41,024 nt of DNA, from positions 793,325-834,348 of the forward strand of contig CP070820.1 of the NCBI GenBank assembly GCA_020344315.1. The letters are read 5' to 3'. The position numbers and the translations under genes were made by a program. Of this stretch, positions 32,578-39,765 are shown piece by piece (positions within the stretch are counted from its first letter, which is position 1; each line of letters begins with the position of its first letter). The notes under the pieces are model-generated. The model saw only the letters and a program-made list of their open reading frames with translations, ran no database searches and was not told where the DNA came from. This stretch comes from Candidatus Bathyarchaeum sp. Its GTDB lineage: Archaea > Thermoproteota > Bathyarchaeia > Bathyarchaeales > Bathyarchaeaceae.

Positions 32578-34824
32578 ATGAACAAGAAAAGATTTGTCTG
32601 TCTCGCCCTCTTTGTGTTGTTCTTGCTCTCGGTTTTTACAATGACCCCCTTCGTTGGAGGAGCTAGCTCTAGTGGTGGCTCTGCAGACAGATGGCCTATG
32701 TTCCACAATGACCTGATGCACACAGGTAATACAAAATCAAAAGCACCAGACACAAATCAACTACTATGGAAATTCAACACAGGAGGTCAAGTGGGATCTC
32801 CTGTTGTAGTTGACGGTGTAGTTTACGTGGGTGCTTATGACCGCAAAATCTACGCTTTGAATGCATATAATGGCTCTCAAATATGGAACTACGTAAGCGG
32901 CGGGGTGGTGGTTTCTCGTCCTGCTGTGGTTGGCGATTTGGTTTACATAGGCTCAGAAGACTATAGTATCTACGCTTTGGATGTGTCTAACGGCGCTCAA
33001 GTATGGAATTTCACAACAGACTACTTTGTAGATTCAGACCCCGCTTATTCTAATGGCCTAATCTATATTGGCTCAGTGGACAACAAGGTTTACGCCTTGA
33101 ACGCTACAACGGGCGCCCGTGTGTGGAGCTACGAAACAGGCAGTCAGATAATGTTATCTTCTCCTACTGTTGCAAACGATATAGTTTACATAGGCTCAAT
33201 AGACAACAACGTTTACGCTTTGGATGCGTCTAACGGCAACTTGGTATGGAACTACACAACAGACGATAACATAGTTTCCACTCCTGCCGTTGCAAACGGC
33301 ATAGTTTACGTAGCGTCATTAGACAGCAAGGTCTACGCTTTGGATGCCCTAAATGGAAACCTCGTATGGAACTACACGACAGGCGGTCCAATTTTTTCTT
33401 CTCCTGCAGTCGCTGATGGTGCAATTTTCGTAGGTTCAGAAGACAGTAAGGTTTACGCCTTGAATGCCTCAACAGGTGCCCATCTTTGGAGTTACCAAAC
33501 AGGCGGTGGTGTGTCTTCTTCTCCTGCCGTGGCTGGCGGTTTAGTTTACGTGGGTTCACAGGACAACAAGGTCTACGCTTTGGATGCATATGACGGCAAC
33601 TTGGTATGGAACTACACAACAAGAGATCTTGTGATTTCACGTCCTGATGTAGCCAACGGAATAGTTTATGTGGGTGGCTGGGATGGCCAGCTTTACGCTC
33701 TGGATGCTTTGAATGGTAACCTCGTGTGGAACTACCGAACTGGCGGCAAAGTAGACTCTTCTCCTGCTGTTGCTGATGGCATAGTTTATGTGGGCTCACA
33801 TGATCACAAGGTTTACGCCTTGAATGCTTCAACAGGCATGGTCGGTTATGATGTTGAGCTGCACAATACTCCTATTTGGAGTTTCACTGCTGGCGATTTG
33901 ATATTGCTGTCTTCTCCTGCAGTAGCTGATGGTGTAGTTTATGTGGGTTCGTATGATCACAATGTCTACGCTTTAGACGCTATAACCGGTGCCAATATTT
34001 GGAGCTACACGACAGGTCTTTTTGTTGTTTCTTCTCCTGCTGTTGCTGATGGTGTAGTTTATGTGGGTTCGCAGGACAAGAAGGTTTACGCTTTGGATGC
34101 GTCTAACGGCGACTTGGTGTGGAACTACACAACAGGCGGCAAGATAGTGATGTCTTCTCCTGCTGTTGCCAACGGCATAGTTTACATAGGGTCATTAGAC
34201 AACAAGACTTACGCTTTAGATGCTAAAACGGGCGCCTATATTTGGAGCTACGGAACAGGTGATATGGTTTTGTCTTCTCCCCTTGTGGCTGGTGGTTTGG
34301 TTTATTTTGGCTCCCAAGACAACAAGGTTTACGCTTTGGATGCGTCTAACGGGAACTTGGTGTGGGATTACACAACTGGTGGTCCAGTCTATTCTTCAGC
34401 TGCAATTGCTGACGGCATAGTTTACATAGGCTCACGGGACAACAAGGTTTACGCTTTGGATGCGTCTAACGGGAACTTGGTGTGGGATTACACAACCGGC
34501 GGTGACGTGGATTCTTCTCCTGCAGTTGCTGACGGCAAGATTTACGTAGGCTCAGAAGACAAAAAATTTTACACCTTGAATGCTTCAACAGGCGCCCACA
34601 TATGGAGCTTCAAAACAGACGATATGATAGTTTCTTCTCCGGCCATTGCCAATGGCATAGTTTATGTAGGCTCATACGACCACCTAATCTACGCCTTTGG
34701 CACTTCACCGAGCCCCCAAACTGATTCTGCACCAGAGCCAACATTAACCATTCCTTTACTCATAACAACAATCATATTGGTAGTCGGTATCTTGGCAATC
34801 GTAGTCTACCGAAAAAAACGTTAG
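32578..34824 (+). CDS. Surface PQQ-like beta-propeller protein with 16 repeats and C-terminal membrane anchor
   Basis: The 748-residue protein begins with a signal peptide (NKKRFVCLALFVLFLLSVF, cut near the GGASSSGGS run). From residue 80 to 710 there are 16 repeats of about 40 residues with consensus VYVGS-D-KVYALDASNGNLVWNY, then SSPAVADG. This is the PQQ-type blade; 16 blades would make two eight-bladed propellers, or one large array. Repeat 9, the midpoint, carries an insertion of about ten residues (GYDVELHNTP). At least eleven N-x-S/T sequons are present, many as WNYTT. The C-terminus is a membrane helix (IPLLITTIILVVGILAIVVY) and RKKR, so the protein is anchored outside. It probably binds proteins or glycans; it is unlikely to be a PQQ enzyme. 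Confidence 0.9.
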   Translation: MNKKRFVCLALFVLFLLSVFTMTPFVGGASSSGGSADRWPMFHNDLMHTGNTKSKAPDTNQLLWKFNTGGQVGSPVVVDGVVYVGAYDRKIYALNAYNGSQIWNYVSGGVVVSRPAVVGDLVYIGSEDYSIYALDVSNGAQVWNFTTDYFVDSDPAYSNGLIYIGSVDNKVYALNATTGARVWSYETGSQIMLSSPTVANDIVYIGSIDNNVYALDASNGNLVWNYTTDDNIVSTPAVANGIVYVASLDSKVYALDALNGNLVWNYTTGGPIFSSPAVADGAIFVGSEDSKVYALNASTGAHLWSYQTGGGVSSSPAVAGGLVYVGSQDNKVYALDAYDGNLVWNYTTRDLVISRPDVANGIVYVGGWDGQLYALDALNGNLVWNYRTGGKVDSSPAVADGIVYVGSHDHKVYALNASTGMVGYDVELHNTPIWSFTAGDLILLSSPAVADGVVYVGSYDHNVYALDAITGANIWSYTTGLFVVSSPAVADGVVYVGSQDKKVYALDASNGDLVWNYTTGGKIVMSSPAVANGIVYIGSLDNKTYALDAKTGAYIWSYGTGDMVLSSPLVAGGLVYFGSQDNKVYALDASNGNLVWDYTTGGPVYSSAAIADGIVYIGSRDNKVYALDASNGNLVWDYTTGGDVDSSPAVADGKIYVGSEDKKFYTLNASTGAHIWSFKTDDMIVSSPAIANGIVYVGSYDHLIYAFGTSPSPQTDSAPEPTLTIPLLITTIILVVGILAIVVYRKKR
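34318..34376 (+). repeat. Recent blade duplication, copy 1
   Basis: Fifty-nine bases identical to 34438-34496, exactly 120 bases (one 40-residue blade) apart, within the propeller gene. Other blades differ at many third positions, so this pair is the most recent duplication or has been converted. Confidence 0.85.
34438..34496 (+). repeat. Recent blade duplication, copy 2
   Basis: Identical to 34318-34376; see that entry. Confidence 0.85.
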
Positions 34825-34944
34825 TTATGCAACAACCGTTTTCTACATTTCTCACATTAAATAAACAGCCTAGCTTGCGTGTGTATTGTAAATATTAATG
34901 TGTGCGTTCATGCTTTGAGAAACTGCTTTGACCTCTGATTCACC

Positions 34945-36396
34945 TTACTTTCTTCCCAATAAGGTTTTAATTGCTTTCTTTGGGTCTCGAAGGGCTCTTA
35001 ACAGCTTATCGCGAGTAACAGTTTGATTTACCAAATTAGCTCGCAAACATAATTCACGCAACTCATCTGCCGTGAACTCCGAAGTTGTAATGAGAGGTTC
35101 AGCCGCAGCTAGAGCTTCGTCACTGAAATCCTCTGTTAAGAATCCGCCGTGCTTAGCCTGTTCATAGAGTTCAGTTCCATATAGAGGCATAGCTATGCTG
35201 AAGTGGAAACTATCAGCCCCTAGTTTCCTTAGCTTGTAGGCATAACTTATGGTCTCTTTCATATCCTCTTTTGTTTCACCTATAAGCCCAAGTATAAAGA
35301 AGACTCCTACCTTAATTCCCACTTTTTTGGCTAATACTACCGCTTTTTCCACCTTTTTCAAGTCTAGGTTCTTTTTAATAATCTCATTTACCACACGTTG
35401 AACTCCAGACTCAGGAGCAATCCGTAATCCCTTGCAACCGGACGCCCTCATTTTTGTTAAAAGGTTTTCATCAAGAGTATCCGCTCTAACACCGGTTGGA
35501 ACATACCACTCGATATCTAGCCCCCTTTCTATCATCAAATCACAAATGGTATGCACCCTTTTCTTGTTTAGCGTCATATTGTTGTCATAGAAGTCAATCT
35601 GTTTAATGGAGTAGGTATTAACAAGTTGTTCTATTTCATCAACAACTTTTTCAGGGCTTCTTTTTCGCCACTTCTTTCCCATAACAATATGATCAGAGCA
35701 AAAAATGCAATTGTGTGGGCAGCCTCTACTTGTAATCATTATCGCCCACGGTTTGCGTATTACTCCTCTTATGGGGTTTTCCTTTACAGCTGCAAAATAT
35801 GCTTCCATTGGAAGTAGGTGTCTTGCCGGAAAGGGCAGAGAATCTAAATCTTGAATCTCTGGTCTTGGAGGGGTAATGACTTTCTTTCCCTCTTTGGTAA
35901 ATCCGATTCCTCTTATTTTCTTAAGGTCCTCAGTGTTGCCTTTTTCCAGTGTGCCGACCAACTCAAACATCGTGTGTTCTGGTTCGCCTCTTACAACAAA
36001 ATCGGCATTCGGATCTGAAAGACAATCCATCGGTCTTGCAGAGGGATGTAGTCCGTCCAAAATGGTGATGATGTCTTTGTCAACGCTTTTTACTACCGAT
36101 GCAACCTCAAATGCAGTTTTTGACCATCCCGAAAATGGAATGTTGATTCCAACGATGTCTGGTGACCACCGTCTTATCCTATTGGCTATCTCCTCGTTTT
36201 TTAAACCCTGTCGATATTTCGTTTCGTCTATCTGTTCAAGATTTCTCCAGCCTTCTGTAGGAGAATCTATAATGCTTACCTTATGTTGCCTTTCTAGAAC
36301 TGCTGCTACATACGCTATTCCTAAAGGCTGATATACTGTTGGTTTTCCCCAGGATCTTGGGTGGATTCGCGGTGGATTAATCAAACAAACACGCAT
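34945..36396 (-). CDS. B12-binding domain radical SAM protein (D)
   Basis: From ATG 36396 the product has 483 residues and begins RVCLINPPRIHP; the frame extends to ATG 36450, but the added 18 residues are not family-like. The cobalamin-binding domain has YQPLGIAYVAAVLE and PDIVGINIPF segments. The cluster motif C-PHN-C-IF-C is near residues 225-233, then WRKRSPEKVVDEIEQL, QIDFYDNNMTLN, GVRADTLDENLL, APESGVQRVV and GLIGETKED. Sequence and length resemble protein A. Of the GD, GS and GC seen after ESG in the others, this protein has GV, so the SAM pocket differs slightly. The substrate is unknown. It is separated from the propeller gene by a 120-base convergent gap. Confidence 0.87.
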   Translation of the reverse strand: MRVCLINPPRIHPRSWGKPTVYQPLGIAYVAAVLERQHKVSIIDSPTEGWRNLEQIDETKYRQGLKNEEIANRIRRWSPDIVGINIPFSGWSKTAFEVASVVKSVDKDIITILDGLHPSARPMDCLSDPNADFVVRGEPEHTMFELVGTLEKGNTEDLKKIRGIGFTKEGKKVITPPRPEIQDLDSLPFPARHLLPMEAYFAAVKENPIRGVIRKPWAIMITSRGCPHNCIFCSDHIVMGKKWRKRSPEKVVDEIEQLVNTYSIKQIDFYDNNMTLNKKRVHTICDLMIERGLDIEWYVPTGVRADTLDENLLTKMRASGCKGLRIAPESGVQRVVNEIIKKNLDLKKVEKAVVLAKKVGIKVGVFFILGLIGETKEDMKETISYAYKLRKLGADSFHFSIAMPLYGTELYEQAKHGGFLTEDFSDEALAAAEPLITTSEFTADELRELCLRANLVNQTVTRDKLLRALRDPKKAIKTLLGRK

Positions 36397-36563
36397 TCTG
36401 CCGTTCACTACCCATAGAACACTTTTTTTGGTCCCTGTCCCAATCCTCATTCAAGCTGATCTAGGCAATATCGGTTATGCTTTTGGAAACCTAAAAACGT
36501 TTGGAAAAATCATAGTCCAACGTTTTATTCTAAAAATGAAGTTTCTTTTTTGTTTGTGCTACC

Positions 36564-36944
36564 TCAGATTTTTTTCATTACAAAGATGTTTCCTTGTCCA
36601 TCTCGTGCTCCAATACCTACTGTATTAAGACCGGGAACAATTTTCTTTGAGGGAAAGAGTGTTTGGTAAGTGTAAACGCCCGAAGTACATCCTAAAATCA
36701 CTAGTACGTCTCCTTCATATTCAGGTTTTTTCGCTAGGTCAATGTTACAAGCCATTGGAACTAAATGCGTATCTACTACATCGAATCCGTCATTCTTTAA
36801 CCTCTCTGCCAGTTCTTCCATTTTTTTCCTACCTCCTGTTTCGCAAGCTCTAGCGCAAGAGTTACATGACACGATTCCGGTTTTTTTCCACTTTTTAAGC
36901 ATACCCCTAATAACGCCGTACGGTTTGCTGCTCGTAACGATCAT
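36564..36944 (-). CDS. MetV-like zinc protein (methylene-tetrahydrofolate reductase C-terminal family)
   Basis: From ATG 36944 the product has 126 residues and begins MIVTSSKPYGVIRGMLKKWK, matching the start of MetV / MTHFR C-terminal domains. The Cys motif is C-NS-C-ARA-C-ETGG at residues 27, 30 and 34, followed by the KKMEELAERLK helix, a further Cys in MACNID, and ILGCTSGVY. The upstream ATG at 36974 has a TATA-like box and cannot be excluded. In acetogens MetV partners MetF and helps link methylene reduction to electron carriers; no metF is in this window. In archaea the same family occurs near methyl-branch or Hdr-type genes. It supports one-carbon metabolism, with the partner outside the window or a different protein. 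Confidence 0.72.
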   Translation of the reverse strand: MIVTSSKPYGVIRGMLKKWKKTGIVSCNSCARACETGGRKKMEELAERLKNDGFDVVDTHLVPMACNIDLAKKPEYEGDVLVILGCTSGVYTYQTLFPSKKIVPGLNTVGIGARDGQGNIFVMKKI

Positions 36945-37084
36945 CTTCCATCCCTTCTGTATGTTGTACTCCATTCCTTTAATATGTTTTTAAATTCATT
37001 TTATAGCGAAATCATTCAATTCTCTCGTTTGATGTATTTTGTCACGTTCTGTCTTCATCTAAGAAGGAGCCTATTTTTTTCGAT

Positions 37085-37840
37085 TTAACTTCTACCAAAT
37101 AGTGGTACATCAGGAAAGATTTGGATGCCATTTTTATCTATCGTGTAGGGTACACAGTTTGGATTGATCTTGGTTCCTCTCATCTTTTCTACCTGCAATG
37201 CTCTTGAAATGACTCCCTCTGAAAATAGAGTCTGCATCACAATAACTCCATGCGCCATATATTCTTCAATTGACACATCTCGATCAAGACCTAGGCGACT
37301 CAGCTCTGTGGTTATTAAGGTAGTGATCCCCAATTCGGACAATGATTCAACTAAATCTACAGCAATCATTCTTCGTTCCACAGGATCTGGAAATCGATGG
37401 AAAAGTGTAGCTAGTGTATCCAATGCAACCCTTTTCGCATCAATTTGACGAGCCTTTTCCTCCAAATCCTCAATTAACCTATCAATTGGCAATTGCTTAG
37501 CCCGTAAACTGCTGGGTTCTCCAAATATTTTCTCTTTTTGTAATTCTGATCTCGGCATTCTGGTTGCATCTAGAAATACAAACTTCTTTTCTTCTTCTGC
37601 TTTCTTAAAATCCCATCCAAAAGTCTGCATTTCAGAAAAATAATGGTTCTTACTTTCGTCCAAACTAACGTAGATACCACTTTCGTTGTAATCGGTGATT
37701 CCCTTGTATAGAAATTGAGCTGCAAGAACGGTCTTTCCGGTTCCGGGTCCTCCAACAACGAGGATTACTCTTCCTTCAGGGAAACCACCGTTTATTAACT
37801 CATCTAATCCTTGGATCCCCGTTTTGACTCTTCTTGACAA
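37085..37840 (-). CDS. KaiC-like RecA-superfamily ATPase (single domain, B)
   Basis: A 251-residue KaiC/RAD55-type ATPase. It begins RRVKTGIQGLDELINGGFPE, the family's standard entry, with Walker A GGPGTGKT at 30-37, then QFLYKGI, and Walker B in KRVALDTLATL. The catalytic Glu pair of KaiC (in TFEET) is here SLDES, so the second Glu remains and the first is Asp. The TTELSRLG segment and the SRALQVEKMRGTKI C-terminal strand also fit. TTG 37840 is preceded by an AAGGTGAAA site. It is the third gene of a probable operon with ParA and KaiC-like A, 39 bases after the latter. Single-domain KaiC proteins often control motility, transcription or signalling; the role here is unknown. Confidence 0.85.
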   Translation of the reverse strand: MSRRVKTGIQGLDELINGGFPEGRVILVVGGPGTGKTVLAAQFLYKGITDYNESGIYVSLDESKNHYFSEMQTFGWDFKKAEEEKKFVFLDATRMPRSELQKEKIFGEPSSLRAKQLPIDRLIEDLEEKARQIDAKRVALDTLATLFHRFPDPVERRMIAVDLVESLSELGITTLITTELSRLGLDRDVSIEEYMAHGVIVMQTLFSEGVISRALQVEKMRGTKINPNCVPYTIDKNGIQIFPDVPLFGRS

Positions 37841-37879
37841 AGTAATTTCACCTTTTACGTTTAACCTATCTCCAATGTG

Positions 37880-38728
37880 TCATTCAAAGTTACTACCATA
37901 TATGCTTTTGAATTTCTTATATGTATTCAAGCATTCTACGGTGTCAAAGGGGTACTTCTTTCCATCAATTACCTGAGTAATTGGTTCCCAATCAATAAGT
38001 TTTGAACATAATACACATCTGAGTTCTGTTTCTCTCTTCACGATGATTCCTTTGTCAGTTATCTCAAAAGGCGTCCAAGTTGTCCTATGTTTTACCCCCT
38101 TAAGTGAAAAGATTCTAAGAAGTCTTTTGATTTCTTTTCCTGAATCGTCTATCTTCATCTCCAAAATTCCATCAAATATTAAACGCAACAAGTTCATGAA
38201 ATGTTCATCATGAGCTCCAGAAGCGACAGTACAAATGGCTTTGCCTCCTTCCAATCGTATTCTAGCTGTAAGGATCTGTAAGAAATTTAAAACGGATTCT
38301 GGATTACTCAGTGCAGTAAGTTCGGAAATAGAGTCTAATATTAGACGGATGTTCTTCAAGTTTTGTCTGGCTTGTTTTATTTTTATTGAAATTGCTGTTA
38401 AGTAATTCTGTTGACTCTCAATAGAATATTCACTTGAAGATCCTCTGCCTAATTTCCAAGAACACCCATCAACTACACGTAACAATTTTTTGTTTTTATA
38501 GGGTTCAACGTCAAAACCAAAAGTTTTCATGGATTTCTGTATTTCCTCGGGCGATTCATTTGTGGTTACGTAGATGCAGGGTTCGCCCGTGATGAGACCA
38601 TTGTAAAGGAACTGTTTGCAGAATATGGTTTTCCCAACACCTGAAGGTCCGATTAAAAGCAAGGACGAAGAAGGAATCACCCCTTTTACTAACCTTCTGG
38701 AACCGGGAAAAACATCAACGACTTTCAT
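37880..38728 (-). CDS. KaiC-like ATPase with C-terminal Cys cluster (single domain, A)
   Basis: The 282-residue product has Walker A GPSGVGKT at 27-34, QFLYNGL, and Walker B IRLILDSISEL. The KaiC catalytic pair is TTNES here: the first Glu is Asn and the second remains, which suggests weak or no phosphotransfer. The entry segment FPGSRRLVKGVIPSSS replaces the usual GLDELLGGG. After residue 225 there is a short domain with C238-x2-C241 and C266 in an EC-LNTYKKF context, resembling a YHS/TRASH-type treble clef with one Cys replaced by Asp. Its ATG overlaps the stop of the ParA gene (ATGA), a sign of translational coupling. The two probably act in one complex. Confidence 0.8.
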   Translation of the reverse strand: MKVVDVFPGSRRLVKGVIPSSSLLLIGPSGVGKTIFCKQFLYNGLITGEPCIYVTTNESPEEIQKSMKTFGFDVEPYKNKKLLRVVDGCSWKLGRGSSSEYSIESQQNYLTAISIKIKQARQNLKNIRLILDSISELTALSNPESVLNFLQILTARIRLEGGKAICTVASGAHDEHFMNLLRLIFDGILEMKIDDSGKEIKRLLRIFSLKGVKHRTTWTPFEITDKGIIVKRETELRCVLCSKLIDWEPITQVIDGKKYPFDTVECLNTYKKFKSIYGSNFE

Positions 38729-39558
38729 TCTTCATCAACTTGGAATCTTTGGTTCATTCCATTAATTTTGTTTGCTATGTCACGCAAATTTTTAGAGAAT
38801 CTGTGTTTTGGTTGATTGATGGCTGAGAGGAATTCATGTTTGTTAAACTGAACGTCACAAAAGCAGGGGATAGACCCTGTCACTTTTATGCCGATGCTTT
38901 TTTCAATATCTTTCTCCAAGAGCACCCTTTCATTTGCCTTTTCTTGGAATTTTTTGATCGGAGAGGCTCCGGGGACTTTGTTTAGAATAACGAAGCATTT
39001 CGAACCGAATTTAGTTAATGATTCGTAAACTTCTTTGATCATTTTTTTTGTGCCTTCAATGTCCATGTCACTGGCCCTCATCGTGAGAAAAAGAAAATCA
39101 GCTGCTGCTATGCAGTTTACAGACCAGTATCTGATGCCAGGGCTAGTATCAAAAAAAACATAATCTAATTTGTATTCAGAGAACAACTCTTTCTTTGCTG
39201 CCAAAAATCTTCTCAAGGCCGCAAGTTGCCATTTCATGTCATGTCTAATCTCAATTTCGTGAATATCGACTTTTCTTGGACTAGAGAAACCTAACAAAAG
39301 TTTTCCATTCAGTCCTAGCTCGGAGCTTACATCAACTAGGATGTCAGATATCTCTGCTTCACCAGCGAGAAGGTTGTTTATATACGACTCTGGTGTCTTT
39401 CGAAAGTATGTGGTTAGACTTGGAGCGTATAAGTCACAGTCTAACAGGCAAACTCTCATTCCTATTTTCGCATAAAAGGCGGCAAGATTTGTCGCAATAG
39501 TTGTTTTACCTGTTCCGCCTTTGTATGAATGAAAGGCTAAGGCTTTTCCTGCACTCAA
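38725..39558 (-). CDS. ParA/MinD-like deviant Walker ATPase
   Basis: A 277-residue ParA/MinD-type ATPase. The deviant Walker A KGGTGKT is at 13-19, followed by VCLLDCDLYAPSLT, the Walker B segment LDYVFFDTSPG near residue 133, and VILNKVPGA. No C-terminal amphipathic membrane helix like that of MinD is obvious; the end is charged (INGMNQRFQVDEE). TTG 39558 has a GGGG site and no better in-frame ATG. No ParB, centromere-like repeat or MinE is nearby, so chromosome or plasmid partition is not indicated. Overlap with the KaiC-like gene points instead to positioning or scaffolding of a complex, as with ParA-type proteins that place chemosensory arrays or other cargo. Confidence 0.87.
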   Translation of the reverse strand: MSAGKALAFHSYKGGTGKTTIATNLAAFYAKIGMRVCLLDCDLYAPSLTTYFRKTPESYINNLLAGEAEISDILVDVSSELGLNGKLLLGFSSPRKVDIHEIEIRHDMKWQLAALRRFLAAKKELFSEYKLDYVFFDTSPGIRYWSVNCIAAADFLFLTMRASDMDIEGTKKMIKEVYESLTKFGSKCFVILNKVPGASPIKKFQEKANERVLLEKDIEKSIGIKVTGSIPCFCDVQFNKHEFLSAINQPKHRFSKNLRDIANKINGMNQRFQVDEE

Positions 39559-39636
39559 TTTTTTCCCCGCATTACATATAACTAGCTCTCATGAAAACAT
39601 GGTAGACAATAGTTAAATGACTTTTGCTTTCATTTT

Positions 39637-39765
39637 TTACTCGTGGTTTTGAGTCTCTTCCTTCTCAATGACTTTTTTGACTTTTTTGAGGTATTTCTTA
39701 AATTTTCTGGCCCGTATTTTCTCCCTTGGGAGGGTTTCAGGTGCGTACAAAAGTGGAATAACAGC
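39637..39765 (-). pseudogene. Relic of a second MFS transporter (C-terminal tail only)
   Basis: In the same frame as the MFS gene, directly after its TGA, 42 codons encode IPLLYAPETLPREKIRARKF and then KKYLKKVKKVIEKEE before a TAA. This corresponds step by step to the MFS C-terminus YPVLRAKETLTESKIQERKM and KEYVERVGKVIQETEEE. The rest of the second copy is absent. It is best explained as the leftover of a tandem paralogue deleted by recombination between tails. No start codon or ribosome-binding site is seen. Confidence 0.75.

Noticed and set aside
33230-33832. A 200-codon open frame antisense to the propeller gene
   Set aside because: It is a by-product of the repeated, codon-biased blade sequence; the composition (His, Arg, Pro, Cys rich) is not protein-like and the sense gene is certain.
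32800-34700. Regular 120-base periodicity that could suggest a CRISPR or satellite array
   Set aside because: The period is one 40-residue blade of an intact coding sequence; the units diverge at third positions and there are no spacers.
38725-39558. ParA gene as evidence for a plasmid or partition locus
   Set aside because: No ParB, centromere-like iterons or replication genes are seen; the operon partners are KaiC-like ATPases.
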